This document shows, one piece after another, positions 34,767-46,300 of a stretch of 64,000 nt of DNA. A program made the translations under genes and the position numbers. Numbering within the stretch: position 1 is the first letter of the stretch; each line of letters opens with the position of its first letter. The notes under the pieces were generated by a model. That model saw only the letters and a list, made by a program, of their open reading frames with translations, was not told the DNA's origin and made no database searches. Source of the stretch: Tetmemena sp. SeJ-2015 (taxonomy: Eukaryota; Ciliophora; Spirotrichea; Sporadotrichida; Oxytrichidae); contig JAJKFJ010022639.1 of assembly GCA_027382625.1 (NCBI GenBank), positions 1-64,000 of the forward strand, written 5' to 3'.

Positions 34767-37700
34767 ATGGCTTAAAAATTAGCTTCACTTGCATACTTAA
34801 TTAGATCTAGGAATACACTGGCGGTGTCTTTATCTATAAGACAGTAGCCAAAAGTTTACTTCATGCACACACGAGCAGTACTGGTATATATACTTTGGTC
34901 TTAATTATGAATTTTAGTTTTCAACTGGCTAAACAAATCCAGAAAATGATATCAATGATGATAAAAATACTTAAAACCCAAAAAGTAGACTTGAATAAGA
35001 AGATAATCAGCAAAATTCAACATCACATAGTTCAAATGAAATAAAGCTGCCTTTCAAATTCTAAGAGCCACCTGCTTTTGAAAATTAGAGCAACGAGTAA
35101 TACGCTAGTTTCAAAAGAACAGCTCACAAATAGGAAAGAGATAATAATTACAAAAGTAAGGAAGGATATAAATTTGAACCTAGAGAATAGAAGTTTAGGA
35201 AAGAGTACACTTAGAAGAATTAGTAGAATACTTTCTATTAAGCAGAAGTGAAAAAGAATGAAGAAGTCGTTCAGGCGATTAGGAAGAGGTAAGAAAGGGA
35301 AAGATTTGAGGAGTTAGAGAAGAAGCTAGCGTCATCTGCACTCCCTGTTGAAAACCCTAAGGAAGAAGAAGAATCAATTAACACTGAAACGAATAGCGAT
35401 AAAGCAAAAAGCACTGGTACTATTTAAGAGGATAAATCAAAGTAGAAAACTCAGAAATTTACTAAAATACCAAACAATATGAAGCTAATCCCAATCGAGA
35501 AACAGCATTTTGGAGAGAGATTCGACAAATTTCTAATGGAAAGGTTAAGACTTACATGGCCCACGAGTTAAAAAATAATAAGAGCAAGAGAAGTGTTTAT
35601 TGTACAAAAGGTTAATGATCTTAAAGCTTTAAACTAAATAAAATTTGATTTTTTAATTTATTTAGGAAAAACAGTTTAGAAAGCTATTATTGCTAATTTA
35701 AATAAAATTTAAAGATAAGAAAAGGATAAATCCATATTTAAAGAATGATTTAAAATATTTATAAAATACCAGTAGATTATAATGCTTTAAATTTTTTTTG
35801 ATCAAATTGAATCAAAGTATTTTAATTATTCCTTGAATATTAGAGCAAGGGCTTAGAGAGATCTGAGCATCAAGATGAGGAAATTTACTAGAAGATAGAT
35901 AAGGACACCTCGATTATTATATATTTCATATTTTTCTTCTTCGTACAAAATAAAGAAGGGAGATATGCTCTGTGTTAAATAAAAATATGCTTAAGACGCA
36001 GAAGAGCTAGATAATAATTAATTTTAATTTAAATCGTTTATTTTAGATCTTCCTTAAATAAGAGATTTAGATATAGAGCAGGACTCCTTAAAGAAATTCA
36101 AAGAGATGATCCTCTTTGAGAATGAGTATGTGATAGTTATAAATAAAGACCATGGAATACCCTCGCAAATGGGAACTGGCCTTAGCATTAGAAGGACTTC
36201 TGATATCTCAGTAGATAGAATAATAAATTAGATTATTATTGCATGCTTTTAAAGTTCATATTTAAAAAGAATGGCTAGCTTGTACTGCTCTAAGTAAAGC
36301 AGTGGCTCTAAATAGGAGATCTAGAAATAAGAAAATTAGATTGGAGGTGGATATTTGGTACATAGACTTGATCAAAAGACCAGTGGACTAATGGTAATTG
36401 CTAAGTCTAAAGAAATGGCAAAGTACTTAGGGCTGTTGTTTTAAGATAAGAGTGCTGGCTAAGATGCCCTTTCTGAGGAAGGCTAAGCCAATCTATAGAA
36501 GATTTAAGTAATGAAATCTTATAAATTTGAATTTTAAATTTACTATGCTATTGTTTGCGGGGTTCCCAGATACTCGAGTGGAGTGGTTCATCAATCAAAA
36601 GAATGCAACTACCTTATTTTTTGCATTTTTATTCCAATCAAATTCTCAGAGCGAAGAAGGTTGGAAATAGAACTTACTAAATCAGTCAATAGAGGCATGA
36701 TCAAATCTACATACTTCGATACCCTAACTATTCCACTGAATGACTTAGGTAAGAATTTTAACTAAAATAACTTACAATTTTATAGGCATTACAAAATATG
36801 AAGTCCTGTCATCTTCACTCTTCCAAGAAGAAACCAAAAATTAAAGATTTTTATAGTGATGCTCATGTTAAATTTAAATTGGAAAGGTTTGACATCAGAA
36901 GATTTGTATTAAGATAAATCTTGTCATATCTTAGATGCACTTACAGACTATTCCCCTAATTTGAACTTTTCGGAGGATCAAAGAAAACTAAACGAGGGCT
37001 ACAGTTTAATAAAGTTTGAGCTCAAAACTGGAAAGAAGCACCAAATTAGGCTAGTGTGCTAAAGAGAATTTTTTGGATTTGAAGTCAATATACATTTATG
37101 TGCAAAATACATGACAAATGCGCGTTCCACTCGTCAGATTGCCCTTGTTGTTTGAGCTTATTTTACCTTGGTCTCATCAAGTTTTTCAAGGATTTCAGCA
37201 TTCTTCAGTAATTCCTTCTCTCATGTTTTGGTCTCCTCGTTCGAATCATTTTTAGATAAGATAGCAGAGCATGTCCAGGAACTAGGCGCTGTATTTCTTA
37301 GCATTCTGGTGTCATGCATTCTTTGTTTCTTTTGAGCATTTGCGAGGTTTGGATGATTTTCACTCTAAAATGTCACCTTGTGCTGAGCTAGGTATAAGTA
37401 TTCGCTCCATTAATACTAGCTGGAATTTTAATGAATTTAGAACTCTTAATTTAATAATAAGTTTAGACCCATTAATTAATTAAGAATAATTAAAAGCTGA
37501 TCTCTTTTAATGCAAACTTTCTTAATGTTCTTAAATCATGATTTCTCCAAAAAGCAATAGTCTTAATTCAATCTTATTTAATCGCACAGCATTCTTAATT
37601 CCAGTTTGCTTATTCTTAATTAATTAATGGGTCTAAGCTTATTATTAAATTAAGAGTTCTAAATTCATTAAAATTCCAGCTAGTATTAATGGAGCGAATA

Positions 37701-38473
37701 CTTATACCTAGCTCAGCACAAGGTGACATTTTAGAGTGAAAATCATCCAAACCTCGCAAATGCTCAAAAGAAACAAAGAATGCATGACACCAGAATGCTA
37801 AGAAATACAGCGCCTAGTTCCTGGACATGCTCTGCTATCTTATCTAAAAATGATTCGAACGAGGAGACCAAAACATGAGAGAAGGAATTACTGAAGAATG
37901 CTGAAATCCTTGAAAAACTTGATGAGACCAAGGTAAAATAAGCTCAAACAACAAGGGCAATCTGACGAGTGGAACGCGCATTTGTCATGTATTTTGCACA
38001 TAAATGTATATTGACTTCAAATCCAAAAAATTCTCTTTAGCATGTTCTCAAGACTCCTATACTATTAGACTCAAGATATGGGTATGATCCGATTGTTCCA
38101 TTTATTATGGATCAATTTTATTTTTACAGCATTTTTAAAGTTCATAGTGAAAACTTGCAAGAAGAGGAGAAAAATATATTACAGAGAAACAAGCGAGATG
38201 AAAGAATAGGTATAGTTAAGCTGATTGAAAAGTAAGACAAAATAATTATGCTTCATGCTGGCCACCTCACTATTCCAATTACTCCTTCATTTTATTTATT
38301 AAATTTTGTTTAGGTTATAAATATATGGTTATGAAGAACTTTTAATTTTTTCAAACGAGAATGGTAAAGAAAACACGATGACGTTTAAAGCCCCTCCTAA
38401 AGCAGAGATGCTCAAATTGTACAGTCATCTCAAATTTAAAACCAACACTGCACCACAAGAGTTTTGGCGCTGA
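34767..38473 (+). CDS. RluA-family RNA pseudouridine synthase, probably mitochondrial
   Basis: Converts uridine to pseudouridine in RNA. The N-terminus (MAQKLASLAYLIRSRNTLAV) is basic and lacks acidic residues, like a mitochondrial targeting peptide. A 34-nt intron (34884-34917) follows. After a charged linker an S4-like RNA-binding segment reads RFDKFLMERLRLTWPTSQ (35520). The catalytic domain shows ENEYVIVINKDHGIPSQ (36120), then VHRLDQKTSGLMVIAKSK with the catalytic Asp of the HRLD motif (36360), then YYAIVCGVP. The KKHQIRLV motif (37035) is cut by a 976-bp palindrome. After its removal the frame continues QHVLKTPILLDSRYGYD, later LHAGHLTI and a C-terminal APPKAEM. Stop at TGA 38471-38473. 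Introns between 35610 and 36050 are not all placed. The closest functional group is probably RPUSD3/4-like enzymes acting on mitochondrial RNA, by inference. Confidence 0.85.
37062..38037. mobile_element. 976-bp near-perfect palindrome inside the pseudouridine synthase gene, TA target duplication
   Basis: Two ~428-bp arms (37062-37489 and 37610-38037) are inverted copies of each other, nearly without mismatch (one seen at the ...TAAGTTTAGACC / TAAGCTTAGACC position), with a ~120-bp AT-rich loop. The ends read AAGAGAATTTTTTGGATTTG and its complement, flanked by TA at 37060-37061 and 38038-38039. Removing the element plus one TA (978 bp) joins HQIRLVC to QHVLKTP in frame. The arms carry a short protein-like stretch (LLKNAEILEKLDETK, right arm near 37890), possibly captured host sequence. 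Tc1/mariner-class foldback element by its TA target; no transposase inside. Confidence 0.9.
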
Positions 38474-39440
38474 TTTTAAGCAAATCTGCTTTACTTAATT
38501 AAGGATATTAACACTATTTATTAATCTAAATCCTAGACTGATTACAATTTTTTTTAGCTTCTCTGATAAATGCAGGAAAATAATCTATAATAAAACTTTT
38601 TGATTAGCTGGTAAATAATCAGAGATAATAAAATCAAATAAGTGTTTTGATAAGATGGTTGTAGAAATAAGATCAAGTTCAAAGTCTTAATTAGTGATAA
38701 GTCAGAATGGTTGACATATTAAGATGTCTGATTGGTTAATATTTAATATCTCTAATATAATTGGTTGTTTAATATATTGATTAGACTTAAAATTAATTTA
38801 CTAATGCCTGATTGGATTTCTCTATTAAAGATCTTGATTAACCAATGGGGTGGCTTAATTAATTAAAACGCAAATAATTTTACCACTAATCGTTAAATAT
38901 TATCACCCCCAACTTTTCTTTTAAAGCCAGAAAACATTCTTCTCGAGCAGCTTGTTATCTATAATTTTATTTAGATTCTTATTTCTACAACCATCTTATC
39001 AAAACACTTATTTGATTTTAGAATTATTAACGGAAATTAATTAACCTCTATTGGAGGCTAAAACTATCACTCTGGTATTATCAGACTGAGCAAATGTTAT
39101 AATTATTGGCTTCTCATTCCTAACTTTTGAATTTTGATGTATAAATTTCGAATATATACTCTTTAACTAACCTCTCTGAGCAAATACTATTACATGATTA
39201 AAATTAAACTTCAATAATTGCACATATATAGTTATAACATAATTTCTATTGATGTGAAAATTTTAATAGACTTATAATCGATATATATATTCTTATTTTC
39301 TCTAAAATCATCTTTAACTTACACAAATCTATTGCATATCCTACTTAATACTGAGCTTAATAAATAGAAATATTCTTCCCTACAATATTTCATCTTTATT
39401 TGAGATAATTTTAGTTTTTAATTGAGATTATTGGAATAAA
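38474..39440. other. Intergenic region with an inverted-repeat element
   Basis: No gene seen between the pseudouridine synthase stop and the ATG at 39441. Contains the inverted repeat listed at 38630-39019 and several GATTGG/GATTAG-type repeats inside it. Confidence 0.5.
38630..39019. mobile_element. MITE-like element with ~43-bp inverted ends
   Basis: AAAATCAAATAAGTGTTTTG and the next ~23 bp (ATAAGATGGTTGTAGAAATA) at 38630-38672 recur as the exact complement at about 38977-39019. The ~300-bp interior is AT-rich, non-coding and repeats GATTGG motifs. Target-site duplications could not be fixed with confidence. Confidence 0.65.
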
Positions 39441-42400
39441 ATGAACATTTCTCAACACCCCTCAAGCTAAAACGTAAGTTTTTATTTCATTATAGTTGCT
39501 TTATTTAAGCTATTTTCTATTTAGATTGAGTTTGCGCAAATATTTGACTTGACAAACACAGATATCAAGTAGGATCTACTCTCTGAAATCTTCTTATTTA
39601 GCAACTTAATATTTTTTGTGTGTATCAAGGAATCACAATCCAATGAGAACACTTAAGAGTTTTAAAATAGTCTTAAAAGCCAATCAAGAAAGCAAAGCAA
39701 AATTCATTCTTCTGATAATAACCAATAACGCTCTCCTTCTAAATAAAAACTTGTGCAGTTTAAAAACAAAAATGCTTTAGAATTTCCAGTTATTGAAGCA
39801 GCAGAGAAATCTTTTTAAACTGGAACTTAGGGAATCATGAAAAAAGATAATAGTAAGGGGTTTCTCAACAAGGAAAGATTGAGCAAGGAATCTTCTATGC
39901 TGGAGATTATTCCTGAGTCTTTGATTATCGATTAAGAATTCGCTGATTAAAATTATTATTGCTTAAATTGAATAATAAATATTTTCCACTAGAGATGTCT
40001 TACATTAAACTCGATGAGAAGAATAGCTAAAAGCTTCGTAAGCTCGCAGCTCATTTGAATTAACTGTTTTAGGTTTGTTTGACAAGTTGATGGGCAAGCT
40101 TTAGGAAAGCAAGGACATGAAACGGCGATATTTTGAGATGATTCTGTCCTCAACTGTGAATCTGAACGATAGAAAACTACAGTAGGAATATTCATTATGC
40201 ATTAATTCATCAATATCATCATCTTACTTGTAGTTAATTGCGGCAGAAGAGATTGAAGTACAACAATGCGGGGATCAGTGAGAGATCTACTTCACTCACT
40301 TCTACTCAAATACTAGACTTTGAAAAAACTCTGCCAGATCCTATCATTAAGAAGCAGACTCAAGTTAATCCAGTTCATCAAGTTAAATAAGTGCAGATTG
40401 AAGATGTCAAGCTTTTGAAACTCAAGCAAGCGGCAGGCTTTCAAGAAAACTAACAAGATAGGAGTCAGCCTATTCTATAGAATCAGAATGAAATTAATCA
40501 CTACAAAGATAGCTAAAGGCAAGATTATGACATCAAAGTTATTGCAAGCGTTTTTCTTATATTTTTTAAAAAGTTACTCAAGCTGCTTAAAATTCAGATA
40601 AAAAAGAATTGCCAAAAGTTTAAAATAACATAAATACAAAGCCACCTATGGATCAAATGATAAGAAATAAAAGCTTTCTCATACCTCAATAATCCACACA
40701 AGATATTTTAGTAGCAGATATAAATGACTCAACTTCCGAGACAAACCTGTTCAAATCCTCATCATTTCAAATTCTAGGTGATTCAAAATAATCCAAGAGT
40801 CAGCAGTAGCTTTTGCTAAGAATATAAACAATCATTTATATACTTAATATAAAAGCATTCGAATTTCTCACAGAATAAATCATCTCCTTTTGTAAATGAA
40901 AGGAAAAAAGATGGTCAAGATGCTTTAAATATTAATTTCATAAGGCAAGATTAGAGTTAAAGCTCAATAAAAATAGACACATAAAATCAAACAAGCAGAA
41001 TACAAAATAATAGATCCCAAGACTAATTTGAAAAATTGCAAACGAATTAAAAATTAATTTAAGTTATAGTTATCTTTTGCAAAATATTTTAATGAATCAC
41101 AAGAAAACGTGGAGAGCTAATTAAAGCTTCTAAATCTAACTTTGAAAAGAGACTAATCAAAAATCTCGCATATTGAACTCACTGGTTCAGAAGCAGTGAA
41201 GGAAAATCTATCTAAATCTCAGAGTTTGATACCGAGTGTATCTACACTATCGAACATCATAAAGAGAGTAAGTTTTTCACCACTTTAATTATATGTAGAA
41301 AGATATCATAAGCAGTATTCGCAGCAAATGTAGAGACCTAGACGACCATCTCTCTTCAACCAGTCGCATAATTTAGGCAGGTAAATAAATCATAACCTAA
41401 TTTAGATGTTTGTAATTATAAACGAGCAAAAGCTATAGCTCATATGAATGGTCTAGACACCTTTAAATCCGACAGTGAAATTCGCTAGCTAAAGTTGAAG
41501 AAACTAAATAGAAAGATAAGACAATACAACTAGAATCAATTTAGAGGCGTATTAACGGGAGCACAATAGACTTCAGAATCTTCTCCAGTAAAAGACCTTT
41601 AAGATATTACAGAAAGAGGATAGCAGATATTGAAGGTACTTCAAAGTGACATTCCTTCTAGAATAGATTCAAATAGCCTGATATAGACTTAACTACAGTC
41701 TTAATTATATCTCTTTCTTCTATTTTTGATGAATTATTAGTCTTATAGATACTCGAACCCTTAGAATGAAAGGAGTTGCTCATTTCTATTTATATCTTTA
41801 AGGATTGGAAACGATTATAGCGATAATGCATATTAAATTAAAGCGCAAGGAGTTCAAAAGTCTGGAAGATTCACTTCTAAGGTAGTCCCGTTCTACATGA
41901 ATCCCTATTAACAAAATTAGCAAAATCACCCCTACACTCAAGACAATAGTATGGATGGCCTTAGTATAAGAGGAAACTCACTTTATATTTTATAATTCTA
42001 ACTCTAATAGCCAGAAAGATATATCGCTTGAGAACTCTGCAAGGAATAAAAGGGAAAATAATTTTAATTCATACTAGGATAACTCTAACCTTTAAGAATT
42101 TTATTCTCTTAATCATCATTTTAAATACTTTAAGACTAAATAGAGATTCTCACTAACAGAGGTTAGGAATATAGGTAGTTTATATTAGTTTTATATCAGC
42201 AAGCTGGAGATACTGGAGTTAATCGAGTGCCCTTGCAATAGCGGCAAACCTCGTAAAAAGATTTCACTCAAAAACCCTTCCAATCTAACACTACTTACTC
42301 GATGAGTATTACTTTTAAATTATTGTTTCTCTAATTTAAGCATTTTTGATTTCTATTGTCTTTAAAATTAAAGTTGTGTATAATTTTGTGAATAAGGATC

Positions 42401-43797
42401 ATATGTTTGATGGCACATGCTAAAAATTCGTCAGGAGCTTTATCTCTATAAAATCAATAGCCTCTCTTCTTTCATGAATCTTGGCCCTATAAACTCTACA
42501 TATCAGCAGCACTAGATTCCAACTAAAGTCACTAATTTCAAGGCTTAAATACATATCACAAACAAGAATAAGGATTAAACAAAATCAAGCAATTTAGCTT
42601 CCGAGAGAGACTAAATTAACACAGAGAAAGGTCAGTCAAAGATAAGAAGCAGTCAAAATTGCGAGTAAAAAGAATCCGAAGTAATCTCATAAACTGCCAT
42701 CGCTAGTACTGTAAAGTAAGGAGACACAATTGATAGTGATCGCAATTAGGAGTAGAAGGCTTTTGATGAAGATGGGGATTTCAATGATTATGAGGGCATC
42801 TTTACAAGCACAAATTATACTAATGTGTAAAAGTCTATTCAGTTGTCATATTTTTAAATCCTCGCATTTAGATTCAAAATAAGAAAGCGAGTAATAAGAG
42901 TTCAAACAATCTTTTATCTAAGACCAGCTATTTCAATAGAAATAATCACTCACTCGAGCACAACAGATCTTAGAACACTTCAGTCTATAAGCATATTCAG
43001 CAGAAGCAATAAAATTTACTTAGATCCAAGTTAAGAAGAGAATCCATCGTCTTATAATGACTCACGAAACTTAATTATCATTAATGTTTTTAATTATAAA
43101 CATAATTTAGTTTTAGATGAACAACACTTCAATTCTCAACTTGAAATAAGCTAAGAATCACAACAGTGGAAGAGTACAGCCGATCAATCAGCATGTCTAA
43201 ATTTTGAAGAATAATGGACTTCTTACAGATTAAATTAAAGATGAAGATCCCTAATCTATAACTGTGACTGGCTAGAGTAATTTCAGATGGAAAAATTACA
43301 CTCAAATCCAAGGAAATGAATATACGAAAAGTACTATTTATAATGTTTTACGAGAGGGAAAGTACCTAAAAGGGCGATTATATTATATTGATTCGTAATT
43401 TATTATCCATGAAACCGAGATTGAATAATTGACTTCTTAAAGCTTCATAAAGGCAGAGAAAAGCTTATAGAAGTTAAAATTAAATAACACTGGAACTATG
43501 ACAGCTGGCATTGCGAAAAAGGAAATGCTAGTAAGTGAAAATTTGGAAGAAAGGGAGAGCAAGCTAAGCAAGAAGAACACAATTCAACTTTTGGGTTCAA
43601 TGGGTGGGAACATTCAGGCTTGGGAGAAAGGGGGTAGAAATCATCAACTTCAAAGAGAAAATACTGCTGATAGTGAGATACTCAGAAGCAGCTTCGGAGG
43701 GTAACAAATTGGTGAAAATACTAGATTCGCAATTTAACAACAAATTCAAGTCAACATTAAGAGTAGAAGTTTAAACATATATATAGAAAGATATTGA
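39441..43797 (+). CDS. Large Ser/Asn/Gln-rich protein (unknown)
   Basis: Start MNISQHPSSQN followed by a 51-nt intron (39474-39524, GTAAG...TTTAG) and IEFAQIFDLTNTDIKQDL. Long open blocks in several frames follow, all needing TAA/TAG as Gln: KKDNSKGFLNKERLSKE (39840), MSYIKLDEKNSQKLRKLAAH (39996), DFEKTLPDPIIKKQTQV (40318), SQNKSSPFVNERKKDGQD (40880), KRDQSKISHIELTGSEAV (41150), a ~290-codon block from 41420 (NGLDTFKSDSEIRQLKLKK; SGRFTSKVVPFYMNPYQQN) and a final block 43117-43797 (NNTSILNLKQAKNHNSG; KSTIYNVLREGKYLKGRL; SMGGNIQAWEKGG) to TGA 43795-43797. An intron-like GTAAAT...TTTAG lies at about 41381-41406. No family recognised. It might be more than one gene, but no intergenic-type gap is evident. 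Confidence 0.6.
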
Positions 43798-43974
43798 TAA
43801 ATTTCATATATTATAAAATTAGAGGAAATCAAAATTATATGAATTTAATTTTAAGTTAAGAAAAGGCAGCAAAGACTAGGTAGCATGTCAAAATTTAGAA
43901 TCTGCAATAATTGTGATTTCATAAATTAGTATTATAAAAATACCTATTCATAAAAAAATCGTAAGACAAATAAA

Positions 43975-46300
43975 TCATAAATTATACTTCTTTTATTATG
44001 ATTCCTTTAAATTGTTTTTATCTGCCATCTTAAAATACTCATTCAAAAGCACTGCCTCTTGTTAATTATTTTCTATTTTCTCGTTCTGAGATATTTCTAT
44101 TAAAGATGACTTATTCTCTTTTTATTCATCAACTCTATCAGTTTGGCTATTTTATAACAAGATGGCTCCTCTTTATGGAGTGAAAAGATGTTTTGGAATT
44201 AAAAATAAGGATAAATAACTTTATTGGACTTTTTAAACCAGTATGTTAAGTTAATTTCCCCTAGGATTCTATCTTTTTGATGTAATTCTACTTCACATTG
44301 GGACTTTAACCCCTTAAATATTCAGAAAGAGCCTAGTTTAGACCTTCTTAGCAAAGATTTTACTCGCTTCTCTATTTATTAAAACTTCTCTTTGACATAA
44401 AGCTGCTCCTCTGGGGTCAAAATATTTGCAAATAAATAATTTAATGGTTGCATCAAAAGAACTTTCGGAGTTTCAAATTTTTGGTGGTATGGATTGTTGC
44501 CATTGGATTAACTCACTATTTGACTAGCTAAATACTCATCTAAGATAAAACCATTTTAGCTTTAAGAAGTAATAACTTGTGGCATTAATTAACAAAGTAA
44601 AAATAAATGCAGTTATGGGAGAGAAACCACCCTGTCCGTTAGATTTCTACCTTTATGATTTTAGCTTTTGTTTTGAGCGATTCCCTTTTAACTTTGCACT
44701 CCTAAAAGCTGAGTTAATTTAGCATCGAGTCTCTATTTTCCTTTATTATAGAAATAAGCATTTGGGAATTATAGTCAATTAAATTATTAGCAGCATAATT
44801 TTGTTCTATATGTTCATTTGCGAGTTGTGATGCAAGATCTTAATTAGAGAGTGATGAATTCCAGTTGTGATTTTGAAATGATGCTAGAGTTCTCTTGCTA
44901 AGATGTAGTTCTTGAATATGCGATCTGTCCTTTGGCTTCTTGAACATCTATTCAGTCAAATGAAATCCTATATTCCACTACTATGAAATGAGTTTATAAA
45001 AATGCTTGGTAGCCTTAATAGCAACATCCAACTCTTTTTATTTCTGGGTTCTAAGTTCAGCCAACTCATCTGTATCACGAGAGGAAACTGCCGACACTGA
45101 TTCTGACTATGTGTCAGTGTGGCCACCCTGACCCTTTCCACTTTTTTGTGAGCTGCCTGTCTCCATCTTTGAAACTGATTTGCTGGGATGAGTTTGCTCT
45201 TTGATCTACGGATTCCTTGGCGCGAATTTACTCACTACTTTAAACTACTGGAGTTCCTAGTCATTAACTGTGCTCACAGACCCATCCACTGTCTTAAGAT
45301 GAAAATACAGGATATTATCAAAAATAATTGAAATGACCTTGAAAACCAAAAGTCATAGCTGAAAAGTTTGAAGGAAGCTTTCCTGGGGAAGAAGATTGCA
45401 ATTAGGAGCCCGATATAATGTTGGAGGTGCTAGGAGCTGCTATAGTGTTGCCTAAACCAATTCTTAAAAATTACTGCCTTTTCTCTTTACCACTTGGTCT
45501 TAAATTTAAAATAAAAGGTAGAAAAATTAAAATAAATAATTTAATAAAGGAATTTAATTGCTTTTAAATTAATTAATTAATTGAGAAGTTTTTTTTAGAG
45601 TCTTTAATTAAGTGACAGTAAAATATTGTTTTTAATTTAAAATAATTTTACAGAGCAACTTATAAATATAAGTCTCGAGTTAGACATACAAAAATAAATC
45701 TTACACTTATTAAGACGCAATTTGCTCCTTGGAAAGATTCTTAACATTTTTCTCTATTTCCTCGTGAATGAAGTTCTTGTACTCCTCATTTTGGTTTTCT
45801 AACTCTCTCAAGATATTCATTTCAATTTGTTGAAGCCTGCTCGAGTGAGACTCCTCCTGACTATTAGCTTAATTTACAATGGCTGGGTTGTTTTCAGCAG
45901 AGCTTTGTAAGCTTAAATATAAGTGAAACAAAATATAAATGGAGAGTTAGCTCTGAGGATTAAAAATACTCTTTCTTCCGTTTGGTCTCAAGCTTTTCAT
46001 AGAGCCCCTCTAAACATTAGTAGTACTTTAGTCTAGATTAGTGACATTGATTAATTCCTTGACCGAAATGTGCTTCCCAAGAGAAAGAGGTTAGTTGTTT
46101 ATAGTTGTCTCTGACTTTAGAAGTTAATTGCTCTAATTTACTGGAGTCAAAGTGGGCGAGGCTTCAAAGGGATTGCATAGTACTGGGTAAGATTAGCTTG
46201 CAGCAAGAGTTGGAGCTCCTTGCTGATTTGTTATTTATATGACATTTACTAATGATTCAGTGGCCTTTGATATGCCTATATCTTGTTGCTTCGAACTCAT
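43975..46300 (-). CDS. Coiled-coil, Gln-rich protein (unknown); may be the 3' part of the next gene
   Basis: Minus-strand frame open from MSSKQQDIGISKATESLV (ATG complement 46298-46300) for over 300 codons: LGKHISVKELINVTNLDQ, GSMKSLRPNGRKSIFNPQ, a coiled coil RLQQIEMNILRELENQNEEY and IHEEIEKNVKNLSKEQ (about 45850-45720). A second block (about 45280-44530) reads VVSKFAPRNPQIKEQTH, QKSGKGQGGHTDTQSESV, ELRTQKQKELDVAIKATK and MLISIIKENRDSMLNQLS. The C-terminal block reads QTDRVDEQKENKSSLIEI and EAVLLNEYFKMADKNN, ending at TGA (complement of 43975-43977). It overlaps the end of the upstream frame (46257) in another phase, so the two are probably one gene with an unplaced intron or deleted segment. 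Confidence 0.6.
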
